DNA of 6,896 bases from Nitrosomonadales bacterium (lineage in GTDB: Bacteria; Pseudomonadota; Gammaproteobacteria; Burkholderiales; SG8-41): the NCBI GenBank assembly GCA_009885185.1, contig VFLF01000425.1, positions 1-6,896 of the forward strand, in the 5' to 3' direction. Below the pieces are notes generated by a model. That model was not told where the DNA came from. It searched no databases and saw only the letters and a list, made by a program, of their open reading frames with translations. Positions 1-6,585 of the stretch are shown here, in pieces. Position 1 is the first letter of the stretch. Each line of letters begins with the position of its first letter. The position numbers were made by a program, and so were the translations under genes.

Positions 1-725
1 GTTACACGCTGCTGATGGGCGTGAGTTCGCTGGCGATTCTTCCGCATATTCTGGTGAAAGTGCCGTACAAACCCGAGGATTTCGCGCCGATTACGCAGGT
101 CGCGACATCGCCCAACATTATGATTTCGCACCCGTCGTTGCCGGCGAAAACGCCCAAAGAGCTGATCGCACTTGCCAAGGCGCGGCCCGGACAACTGAAC
201 ATTGCCGCCGGCGGCGCGGGTTCCAGCCAGCATCTGGCGATTGCGCTGTTCGTTACCATGTCGGGCGCCAAAATCACGCATGTTCCCTACAAAGGCACGG
301 GTATGGCGATGATCGACGTGGTGGCGGGGCATGTGCATTTGATGATGGCCAATATCATTCAGGCGCTGCCGATCATCCGCAACGGTCGCTTGAACGCCAT
401 CGGCGTGACGGGTCTCGTGCGCACTACCGTCGCTCCCAACATTCCGACGATAGCCGAGGGCGGCGTACCGGGCTACGAAGTGGTGCAGTGGTATGGCCTG
501 CTCGCGCCGGCGAATACCCCGCGCGACATCATCGCCAAAATACGCGCGGGCACGGTGCGCGCCTTGCAGGATGCGGTGGTGAAGGAACGGTTCATCGCCG
601 ACGGCGCCGAGACGGTAGGCAACACGCCGGAAGAATTCGCCGGGATTATCGCCACCGACCTTAAAAAATGGGCCAAGGTGGTGAAAGATGCGGGCATCAA
701 GCCGCAGCAGTTGGGGAGTTTTTAA
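1..725 (+). CDS. Bug/TctC-family periplasmic solute-binding protein, 5' end outside window
   Basis: This is the last 240 residues of an extracytoplasmic binding protein of the Bug (TctC) family, which bind small carboxylates in the periplasm, sometimes for tripartite tricarboxylate transporters. The frame is open from base 3 and begins YTLLMG, matching the family's conserved GYTLL strand, so the gene starts upstream and the ATG at 15 is internal. Typical family blocks follow: the APITQVA segment, the RPGQLN block with the GSSQHLA helix start, ITHVPYKG, GRLNAIGVTG, the GVPGYEVVQWYGLLAPANTP stretch, and the terminal KKWAKVVKDAGI. The missing part should hold the signal peptide and the Asp-containing ligand loop. 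It ends with TAA and is the only plus-strand gene, facing another Bug gene. No TctA/TctB membrane genes are visible, so it may be an orphan binding protein. The family is clear; the ligand is unknown. Confidence 0.92.
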   Translation, partial: YTLLMGVSSLAILPHILVKVPYKPEDFAPITQVATSPNIMISHPSLPAKTPKELIALAKARPGQLNIAAGGAGSSQHLAIALFVTMSGAKITHVPYKGTGMAMIDVVAGHVHLMMANIIQALPIIRNGRLNAIGVTGLVRTTVAPNIPTIAEGGVPGYEVVQWYGLLAPANTPRDIIAKIRAGTVRALQDAVVKERFIADGAETVGNTPEEFAGIIATDLKKWAKVVKDAGIKPQQLGSF

Positions 726-746
726 GGCGATATGGCGCCGTTTAAC

Positions 747-781
747 TGCAGGGGGGACAAAAAGAACGTGCCCACCCTGCA
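747..781. terminator. Hairpin between convergent Bug genes, possible bidirectional terminator
   Basis: TGCAGGG (747-753) and CCCTGCA (775-781) are perfect 7-base inverted arms. Inside them GGG (754-756) can pair with CCC (771-773), with one bulged A at 774. The hairpin sits in the 113-base gap between two convergent genes, where transcription from both sides should end. It is nested within a second inverted pair, CCGTTTAAC (738-746) and GTTAAACGG (820-828). There is no run of T after the stem on either strand, so this is not a textbook intrinsic terminator. Position and stem strength are the only support. I see nothing else in this gap. Confidence 0.4.
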
Positions 782-838
782 AATACGGTGATCGCTGTGT
801 TCTGTGTGGTCGAAATGCCGTTAAACGGTTAACAGGTA

Positions 839-1837
839 CTAGTCAACCCGCATACCAGACTCTTTCACCACCTTCGCCCATTTTGTTATCTCGGATTTAA
901 CGAATGCCGAGAGCTCCTCCGGCGTGCTGGTTGTCAGATCGGCGCCGATGGCGGCGAAGCGCTTTTGTAGATCGTGGCCGGCGGCAATTCTTTTTACGGC
1001 GGCGTTGAGCTGCCCAATGATTTTTGGCGGCGTGCCCGCGGGCGTGAAAAGGCCGTACCACCCAGACACTTCGAAGCCAGGAATTCCAGCTTCGGCCATC
1101 GTCGGCAGCTCCGGTATTTGCGGAGATCGCTTTGTGCTGGATATCGCGAGCACGCGAATCTTTCCCGATTTCATTTGCGCCAGCGCCGGCGAGATACCGG
1201 AGAAATAGAGTTGTATCTGCCCGGAATACATATCGACGAATATCTGGCTGATGTCCTTGTACGGCACGTGTTCCATCTGGATGCCGCCTAAAACGGAGAG
1301 TAGCGCTGCTGACAGATGCCCCGGCGAGGCGATTCCAGTCGATGCATAGTTCAGTTTCCCGGGATTGGATTTTGCCAACGCCACGAATTCCTGAACCGTT
1401 TTGGGCGACATCGACATCGTCACACTCATGACATAAGGCGAGTGGGCAAGCAACGTGATGGGCGCTAAATCGCGGACCGGGTCATAGCGCAGTTTGCGGT
1501 ACACCGCCGGCGCGACCGCAATCGTGCCGATGTTGCCGATGACCAGCGTGTAACCGTTGGCCGATGACGTCGCGGCGATTTCCATACCCAGAACGCCGCC
1601 GCTTCCGGGGCGGTTGTCCACCACGATTTGTTGTCCGAGTTCGTCGCCGAGGGTCTGCGAGATCGTGCGCGCCGCGATGTCGGCGCCGCCGCCGACGGTA
1701 AACGGCACCAGAAAATGGATCGGGCGGGTCGGGTAAGTATCTCGTGCTTTTTGCTGAGCGCCGGCTTGCGGCACGGCCATGCACAGGACCAGCGCACACA
1801 CGGCTCGGCTTGGTTTATGTTGAACGCGTTCCAACAT
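839..1837 (-). CDS. Bug/TctC-family periplasmic solute-binding protein
   Basis: A complete 332-residue binding protein of the Bug/TctC family, close to the usual length of about 320-330. Residues 1-27 form a Sec signal peptide: a basic start, a hydrophobic stretch (AVCALVLCMAV) and an A-G-A cleavage site before Gln28. The ligand loop reads PFTVGGGADIAAR, with the family's carboxylate-binding Asp at about residue 53. Later come NRPGSGG, GYTLVIG, the APITLL segment, NPGKLNYAS, MEHVPYK, GKIRVLAIS, the AGIPGFEVSGWYGLFTPAGTPP stretch and the terminal KWAKVVKESG. The ATG at 1837 is the first start after an in-frame TAG, and it precedes the signal peptide directly. No clear Shine-Dalgarno site is seen. 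It begins 29 bases after the zinc-ribbon gene, so it is probably the last gene of that transcript. The expected role is periplasmic capture of a carboxylate; the substrate is unknown. Confidence 0.93.
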   Translation of the reverse strand: MLERVQHKPSRAVCALVLCMAVPQAGAQQKARDTYPTRPIHFLVPFTVGGGADIAARTISQTLGDELGQQIVVDNRPGSGGVLGMEIAATSSANGYTLVIGNIGTIAVAPAVYRKLRYDPVRDLAPITLLAHSPYVMSVTMSMSPKTVQEFVALAKSNPGKLNYASTGIASPGHLSAALLSVLGGIQMEHVPYKDISQIFVDMYSGQIQLYFSGISPALAQMKSGKIRVLAISSTKRSPQIPELPTMAEAGIPGFEVSGWYGLFTPAGTPPKIIGQLNAAVKRIAAGHDLQKRFAAIGADLTTSTPEELSAFVKSEITKWAKVVKESGMRVD

Positions 1838-1866
1838 CAGGAAAGGCAGCGCATGCCCACGCTAAA

Positions 1867-2022
1867 TTATCCCGTCTGCCGGTCGTCAATCGCCTTGGAT
1901 TCGTCAGGCAGATAACGATGATTGCAGAACGGGCAGATCAGCTTGACGCCGGCGTGGCGTAACTCCCAGCCGACGACAAACGCCTTGATGCACTTCGGAC
2001 AGGTGGACCAAAAGAGTTTCAT
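1867..2022 (-). CDS. Small zinc-ribbon protein, possible accessory subunit of the UbiD-like decarboxylase
   Basis: A 51-residue protein beginning MKLFWSTCPKC and ending DDRQTG. It has two CPxC knuckles, Cys8/Cys11 and Cys30/Cys33, separated by 18 residues, which is the layout of a four-cysteine zinc ribbon or rubredoxin-like site. There is no signal peptide or membrane segment. The start codon shares its A with the last base of the upstream UbiD-like stop (TAATG), and AGGGGG lies six bases before it, so translational coupling is very likely. In BsdBCD/VdcBCD-type hydroxyarylate decarboxylases, a small D subunit with CPxC-type cysteines accompanies the UbiD-like C subunit. This gene occupies the same place and has a similar cysteine pattern, so a D-subunit-like role is the best guess. 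No UbiX-like B subunit is in the window. The ORF and cysteine motif are seen directly; the role is inferred. Confidence 0.82.
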   Translation of the reverse strand: MKLFWSTCPKCIKAFVVGWELRHAGVKLICPFCNHRYLPDESKAIDDRQTG

Positions 2023-3479
2023 TATTTTCCCCCTTTTGCATTGCGGGTGGTTTTGACTTCATCGAGCCATTCTTCGAGCTTGATCCGCGCCATCGCATCC
2101 GCCGGCACGCCCAATCGCGTGGGGAAGGGGATGTGTGTCGGGCGCGTGGCGTCAATGATGATCTTGTTTGATCCAAGGCCGCGCGGATCGCTCGGCATGC
2201 GCACGTTTTTCAGCATATCCACATCGCGGTTCGGATCGACATAAGTGTTGACCGCCCACATCACCAGTTCTTCGTTAAACACGTCGATATCATCATCGAC
2301 CACCACGATCACCTGCAACTGCGGCACATGCGCGAACGCCTGTATCGCCAACTGCTTGGGGTGGCCTTCCTCGGTTTTTTTCATCGACACATAGGCGGTG
2401 AAGCGCGCGCAGCCCGAATACGGCAAATGCACCGCGCCGATATTGCCGAAACGCTCTTGCAGATGGTTGTAGATAGAGCCTTCGCGCGGCACGCTCGCCA
2501 TCAGCATGTGTTCGCGATGGCCGGAGAAGATATCCTGATACAGCGCGCCATCGCGATAGGTAATGGCTTTCACCTCCATCACCGGCGCGAATTGCTGCGG
2601 CTGATACTGGCCGCTGATTTCGCCGAACGGATCAACGATGGTCGTGTCGTTGGGCCCGATTTCGCCTTCGATGATGATCTCCGCGTCGGCGGGCACCATG
2701 AACTTGTTGCCCCACGTCACCGAGGGCGCAAGCCGCGTGGGTTCGCGCAGAAAGCTGCCCGCCGTGGCGTATTCGTTGTCGCCCCACGGCGTGTTGTTGA
2801 GCGTGCCCATCCAGAAGGCGGGATGGTGTCCGAGAATATTAATCACCGGGAAACGCTCGCCGCGGTTTTTCCACAGGCGCGTCATGCGACTCATGTGCGC
2901 TGAGTGTATGGTCAGCCCGCCGCGATGCCCGGTTTCGGGGAAGGTTTTGACGAAGGTGACGTTATAGAAGTCTTCGCCCGGCGCATGCGCGGCCATCGCC
3001 ATGGTCATCACGCCGCCGAGATCCATTTCGAAGTGGCGCACGACAGGGAACATCCACATGTCCGCTTTTTTGCCTTGCAGCACGTTGGCGTGTACCGGCG
3101 CGTTGCTGCTGCTGATGACTTTGGGTTCGATACGCTTCTTAAGCAGATCGGCAAACAGCGCCCCCAGTTCGCCGCCCGCCTGCTTGCGCGACAAGCCCAC
3201 CGCTTCGGCACAGCGCTCGCGCGTCGCCCACAGATTGCTGACCAGCGGAAACGCCGACGGCTTGCCATGCATGTTGAGCGCGTTGTCGAACTGCACCGTG
3301 GGGTACTCGCGGCGCTGATCCAGATGTTTCAGGATCGCCGTCACGTCGAAGTTCATCGGATCCACCTTGCGGCTTACCGTGCGGAATTCGGCGGGATCGT
3401 CGCGTATCTGATCGAGATAAGTGGAAAGGCTCTTGGCGCTGCCGCCGCCAGATGGGTTAGCGCTTTTTGCTTTGGCCAT
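2022..3479 (-). CDS. UbiD-family (prenyl-FMN dependent) decarboxylase
   Basis: A 485-residue cytoplasmic protein of the UbiD family, which reversibly decarboxylates aromatic or alpha,beta-unsaturated acids using prenylated FMN and a divalent metal. Family blocks run the full length: residues 30-70 (the VQFDN strand), FPVVRHF at 144-150, FYNVTFVK at 171-178, RGERFPV at 206-212, DNEYATAG at 234-241, MVPADAEIIIEG at 261-272, DPFGEISGQY at 283-292 and VVVDDDIDVFN at 392-402. Metal/prFMN ligands expected by comparison with UbiD/Fdc1 are present: Asn173, His195 and Glu236. In the Glu-Arg-Glu relay, however, Arg is Lys178, the first Glu is Val282, and only Glu287 is kept. AGGA lies five bases before the ATG. 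A strong promoter-like sequence lies upstream, and the zinc-ribbon gene is coupled downstream. Family membership is secure. The substrate and the direction of reaction are unknown, and the altered relay makes standard decarboxylation uncertain. Confidence 0.92.
   Translation of the reverse strand: MAKAKSANPSGGGSAKSLSTYLDQIRDDPAEFRTVSRKVDPMNFDVTAILKHLDQRREYPTVQFDNALNMHGKPSAFPLVSNLWATRERCAEAVGLSRKQAGGELGALFADLLKKRIEPKVISSSNAPVHANVLQGKKADMWMFPVVRHFEMDLGGVMTMAMAAHAPGEDFYNVTFVKTFPETGHRGGLTIHSAHMSRMTRLWKNRGERFPVINILGHHPAFWMGTLNNTPWGDNEYATAGSFLREPTRLAPSVTWGNKFMVPADAEIIIEGEIGPNDTTIVDPFGEISGQYQPQQFAPVMEVKAITYRDGALYQDIFSGHREHMLMASVPREGSIYNHLQERFGNIGAVHLPYSGCARFTAYVSMKKTEEGHPKQLAIQAFAHVPQLQVIVVVDDDIDVFNEELVMWAVNTYVDPNRDVDMLKNVRMPSDPRGLGSNKIIIDATRPTHIPFPTRLGVPADAMARIKLEEWLDEVKTTRNAKGGK
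2029..2034 (-). promoter_or_regulatory. Ribosome binding site of the zinc-ribbon gene
   Basis: AGGGGG lies six bases before the ATG at 2022-2020, inside the last codons of the UbiD-like gene. Together with the one-base stop/start overlap, it supports this short gene being really translated and coupled to its upstream neighbour. Confidence 0.65.
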
Positions 3480-3544
3480 GGTTATCCTTTTAGGGGCTGC
3501 GTGCGGTTGGGAACAAGCGTGAGTCGCCGTGACATTCGTCTTGA

Positions 3545-3573
3545 AATATACGAGTGGCGGTTGGGGCTGTCAA
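3545..3573 (-). promoter_or_regulatory. Sigma70-type promoter for the UbiD-like gene
   Basis: On the minus strand, TTGACA (3573-3568) is followed after exactly 17 bases by TATATT (3550-3545). That is a perfect -35 box and five of six bases of the -10 consensus at optimal spacing. Transcription would begin near 3538, leaving a leader of about 60 bases before the ATG at 3479. It suggests the UbiD-like, zinc-ribbon and Bug genes can be transcribed separately from the selenoprotein gene. Just upstream, TGGGC/GCCCA (3580-3593) forms a short hairpin that could be an operator or weak terminator. The rest of the 191-base gap (3480-3670) shows no gene. Confidence 0.6.
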
Positions 3574-3670
3574 TTTGCATGGGCGCTTGCCCACAATCCG
3601 GTGAAATGGTGCGGATAGTGGAATTGCGAGCGAGAATTTGGGTTCCCTCTTCAAGATTGTTTGTTGCTCT

Positions 3671-5389
3671 TCAATCCGCGGCATTCAGCCGTTCAGGCCA
3701 GTTTGCGGGCACGTGCACCTTCTTGCTCGTGGCGTAGCCTTGCTTGAAATTTTGCCGGTAAATACAGGACCGGTTTCGCAACGGGTCGCCCGCAACGACA
3801 ATCAGCCATTGCGACTGCGGCAGCAACAGCGGCACCATGCGGTTGGGATCATCGGAAAGATGCCACGCCTGCGGTAGCTCGCCTTTTTCGACCAGGCCGG
3901 CGAGTGTGGCGCCGGGCGGATGATGGTCGGCCTGCATCATGCTCCATTCGTAGTAGTGCGCTGGAACGATGGCGTGCAGAATCAGATAGTTCGCAACGCC
4001 TTCTTTCGTATAGCCGGCCTTGGCCAGTAACGCGGCAATGACGGGCGTGAGCTGCAAGACGTGTGTCTCCAGGTATCCGCGCGAGCTTTGATATGGCTCA
4101 ATCATGCGTTTTACCCAGTCAACGATGTAGTCGAGGTGCCGCTCCGCGGATTCGCCGGCGGTGGCAAAGGGGTCGCTCGTCGTGCGCACCGAGGTGATGG
4201 TCACCACGCTGTCCTCGGGCTTAAAACCGCGTGTCACATGCAACGGCGCCCACCCCATGTCAGCGCAGGCCTGCTCGTTTTCCGCAAGGACAGCCCTGAA
4301 CATCTGACCAAAGGTTGCCATGTCCGTTGACCCCGGCAGAAATCGCGGCACATTGCGCGCGAACATACGGTAGAAGCGCCCAATGCTGGTATTCGCCTGG
4401 TTGCCCGGACGCTGGGCACCTTGCCCATGATCCAATCCGATCTCGTCGCGAATCGGGCCATTGACGATGATCAGCGCTTCCCAGCCCGGCGTGCTGCCAC
4501 CGTGCTTGAGACCGTACTCGGGATCGGCCATGGCCTCGGCGATGGCGAGCAACACGGGCATGTACCGCGGGCGGCAGCCGGCCATCACGCCGATTACCGC
4601 CACGTTCCACACCGAGGCTGCCGCAAGGCTGGGCTGCACAATGCCCAGCACGTCGTTTGCCGCGCGATCGGTGAATTTCAGAAACGCGTCAATCTTTTCA
4701 AGCGTCGGCGGCACGATGGGCAGCCCGTCGCTCCATTGCTGGCGCTGGAAGTATTCATTGACCTCCTCGAACGTGCCGGTGAACACGATGTCGCGACAGT
4801 CGGGTTCTGCATCATCCGTTACGCTGTCGCCCGCGCCATCCACCGCGGTCAACTGCCGCACGATTTGATCCACGAGGCTGGCCTCGATGTTCCGGGCTAT
4901 CGTGCCACGCTCATGGGTGGAAATTACGCCTGGATACGTCGCCACGCGCAGATCGACACCCGCCTGCTTGCCGATGGCCTTGACGGATTTTGTAAAGCCG
5001 TTATCGATGGCGATCGTTACTGTGGGTACGCCGGCATTTTCGGCAGCTACACTGGCACGCGAACTCGCGGCGGTGCAACTCCCTCAACCTGCCATACCTG
5101 AAATGACGACATGGACGCCATGTCGTTTGAGCTTGTCCGGCAGATCGCGAATAACCTCGGACTCTTGCGGCCCGTAGGTATCGCCAAATGCCTCGTGCGA
5201 GACAAACTTTGCCGTCGGAATGCGTTTCAGGATCGCTTTCTCGATCGACTCGAACACAAATCCGCTGTCGAATTTGCCATTGGAAAGTTCTCCGATGGTC
5301 ACGCCTTCCAGCGAGCGCGGACGCGCCGCGCGCCCCTGCGTCTGCCGCACACGCCTGCCCAGCGGGTAGACGACCTCATATTGGGACAT
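3671..5389 (-). CDS. UGSC-family selenoprotein with in-frame TGA (Sec102), fused to a large C-terminal domain
   Basis: One frame of 573 codons with a single TGA at 5086-5084, read as selenocysteine. Residues around it are GMAG-U-GSCT, giving a Sec102-x-x-Cys105 redox pair. The TGA follows an alpha/beta strand (HVVISGM), as in UGSC-family (seleno)proteins. The N-terminal domain runs from residue 1 to about 190 (YEVVYPLG, FVFESIEKAI, SHEAFGD, then after Sec VTIAIDNGF and TYPG). From about 208 a second domain begins, with WSDGLPIVPPT at 219-229, VIGVMAGC at 265-272, NGPIRDEIG near 310-318, LHVTRGFKPED near 385-393 and VVAGD near the end. I know this pattern only as a conserved protein of unknown function. 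There is no signal peptide, so it is probably cytoplasmic. The start at 5389 has GGAG nine bases upstream; the ATG at 5404 has none. The normal stop is also TGA (3673-3671). A gene caller would split this into about 101 and 424 residues, the second with an implausible GTG start at 4945 inside the first domain. The gene follows a Bug gene by 27 bases. Its reaction is unknown. Confidence 0.88.
5046..5086 (-). promoter_or_regulatory. Candidate bacterial SECIS element including the Sec TGA
   Basis: Immediately 3' of the TGA (5086-5084) the mRNA can fold into a two-part hairpin. The outer stem is GUUGCAC (5079-5073) with GUGUAGC (5052-5046), seven pairs including two G-U. The inner stem is CGCG (5069-5066) with CGCG (5061-5058), closing an AGUU loop. 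G5064 and U5063 sit in the apical loop, and the loop G is the 20th base after the TGA, within the spacing usual for SelB-recognised bacterial SECIS elements. The internal loop can be reduced by pairing C5070-G5056 and G5071-C5055, leaving U5057 bulged. The fold was drawn by hand and no free energy was computed. Confidence 0.68.
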
Positions 5390-5398
5390 AACCGCATT

Positions 5399-5402
5399 CT
5401 CC
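5399..5402 (-). promoter_or_regulatory. Ribosome binding site that sets the selenoprotein start
   Basis: GGAG lies nine bases before the ATG at 5389-5387. The ATG at 5404-5402 overlaps this site and has no Shine-Dalgarno sequence of its own. I therefore start the selenoprotein at MSQYEV rather than five residues earlier. Confidence 0.6.
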
Positions 5403-5416
5403 ATTGAATTATTGGA

Positions 5417-6391
5417 CTACTCCGGTTTGATGCCAGTCGCCTTGATGACGCGCGCCCATTTCGAAATTTCCACCTTGATATGCGCGGCGAACTCAGCGGC
5501 ATCCATCAGCGCGGGTTCCGCCCCTTGCCGGAGGATGAAGCTTTTCATGTCGGCGCTGTTGACGATATTCGCAATCTCGTCGTGAAGTCGGCGCAGGACC
5601 GGCGAAGGCGTATTCGCGGGCGCCAGCAGGCCGAGGCTGGAAATCACATCCAGCGCCGAAAAGCCTGCTTCGCCGACTGTCACCACGTCGGGCAACAACG
5701 CCGACCGTCGTGCAGTCGTGACCGCCAGCGCGCGCAATCGGCCTGCTTTGATCGAGGGCGCCACGCCGCTGATACCGGTAAACTGCATCTGTACGTGGCC
5801 GCCCAGCAGATCGGTGTGCGCCGTCGCCGCGCTTCTGTAGGGCACATGTACGATGTCGATGCCGGTGTTCAGCTTGAATAATTCCGCCGCAAGATGAGGC
5901 AGCCCACCCGTGCCGGCGGATGCAAAATTGAGCTGCCCCGGCCGTCGCTTTGCGAGGGTAACCAGCGCCGCGAGATCGGTTGCCGGAACGGAAGGATGCA
6001 CCACCGCGATATACGGGACTACCGCGAAGCGCGAAATTGGCGCGAGGTCAGTGACCGGGTTGAAACCCGCGCCCGCTCCACCGGCGAGCAGCGTGGGACT
6101 GATCATGATCGAACTGGTGTAACCGACCAGCAAGGTATATCCGTCCGGCGCCGACTTCGCGGCGATGGCGGCCCCCAACGCCCCCGCGGCGCCGGGCCGG
6201 TAATCCGCGACAAACGATTGGCCGAGAGTGTCCGACAGCCGCTGCGCGAGCGCGCGCCCGAGTATGTCGTTACTCGACGAGCCGGGATTCAGCGGAAAAA
6301 TCAAGCGGACGGGCTTGATGGGATAGGACTGCGCCGCCGCCAAGTTAAAGTTGGCGCAAACCAGCAATGCGCAAATAGCGGCTTTCAACAT
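5417..6391 (-). CDS. Bug/TctC-family periplasmic solute-binding protein
   Basis: A complete 324-residue Bug/TctC binding protein. Residues 1-20 form a signal peptide (Lys3, a hydrophobic core AAICALLVCANF, and A-A-A before Gln21). The mature protein begins SYPIKPVRLIFPL. The ligand loop reads PLNPGSSSNDILGR, with the conserved Asp at residue 42. This departs from the common PGG-x-x-D-x-x-AR form and may alter ligand fit. Other family blocks are present: DYRPGAAG, DGYTLLVG, DLAPISRFA, RRPGQLNFAS, IDIVHVPYR, GRLRALAVT, GLLAPANTP and the final SKWARVIKATGIKPE. An AGGA sequence lies about ten bases before the ATG. It stands 27 bases upstream of the selenoprotein gene on the same strand, so the two are probably co-transcribed. 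It may deliver or sense the substrate of that pathway, by inference from position alone. Confidence 0.93.
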   Translation of the reverse strand: MLKAAICALLVCANFNLAAAQSYPIKPVRLIFPLNPGSSSNDILGRALAQRLSDTLGQSFVADYRPGAAGALGAAIAAKSAPDGYTLLVGYTSSIMISPTLLAGGAGAGFNPVTDLAPISRFAVVPYIAVVHPSVPATDLAALVTLAKRRPGQLNFASAGTGGLPHLAAELFKLNTGIDIVHVPYRSAATAHTDLLGGHVQMQFTGISGVAPSIKAGRLRALAVTTARRSALLPDVVTVGEAGFSALDVISSLGLLAPANTPSPVLRRLHDEIANIVNSADMKSFILRQGAEPALMDAAEFAAHIKVEISKWARVIKATGIKPE

Positions 6392-6489
6392 GACAGTGGG
6401 TCCTGAGGATGGGCGCTGAAGTCCCGGTCTGATAGCCGAAACAACGCGCGGCTCGGTTGCGTGGATATTGCGGACAAAGGGATTTTAAA

Positions 6490-6517
6490 ATTATCTACAT
6501 ATTACAGCCTGTGACAG
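6490..6517 (-). promoter_or_regulatory. Weak sigma70-like promoter candidate upstream of the Bug-selenoprotein pair
   Basis: On the minus strand, CTGTCA (6517-6512) and GATAAT (6495-6490) are separated by 16 bases. That is four and five matches to the -35 and -10 consensus, in the AT-richest part of the 194-base gap 6392-6585. Transcription would begin near 6483, about 90 bases before the Bug start. It is plausible by position but the match is modest. No convincing terminator is seen after the amidohydrolase, so read-through from that gene is also possible. The rest of the gap shows no gene. Confidence 0.35.
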
Positions 6518-6585
6518 ACGAGCGGCGTATCGCGGTCGTAGGTGGTTCGGAACCCCAAGGTATGAGAAACACTCAAGCCCACCCA

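Noticed and set aside
1904..2176. 90-residue minus-strand ORF overlapping the UbiD-like 3' end
   Set aside because: Low-complexity Ser/Arg-rich translation in another frame; the real gene here is the zinc-ribbon ORF at 2022-1867.
2328..3737. Long plus-strand ORFs (2328-2903 and 2904-3737) opposite the UbiD-like gene
   Set aside because: Arg/His-rich translations without recognisable motifs; they mirror the codon pattern of a clear UbiD-family gene on the other strand.
3671..4945. Stand-alone 424-residue protein
   Set aside because: It would need a GTG start with no ribosome binding site, in the middle of the UGSC domain (before TYPG). The same frame upstream is open to the TGA in the UGSC motif, so it is the C-terminal part of the selenoprotein.
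4421..5101. 226-residue plus-strand ORF opposite the selenoprotein
   Set aside because: Antisense shadow of the selenoprotein frame; no family resemblance, no ribosome binding site.
5084..5404. Nonsense mutation or pseudogene at the TGA, or a stand-alone 106-residue protein
   Set aside because: The stop falls exactly at the Sec position of a known Sec motif, it is the only interruption, both sides remain intact, and a SECIS-like hairpin follows.
5894..6406. 170-residue plus-strand ORF opposite the Bug gene
   Set aside because: Arg-rich composition and complete overlap with a well-supported Bug gene.
6545..6585. Terminator after the amidohydrolase
   Set aside because: Only a four-pair stem (GGTT/AACC) could be found and no T run follows.
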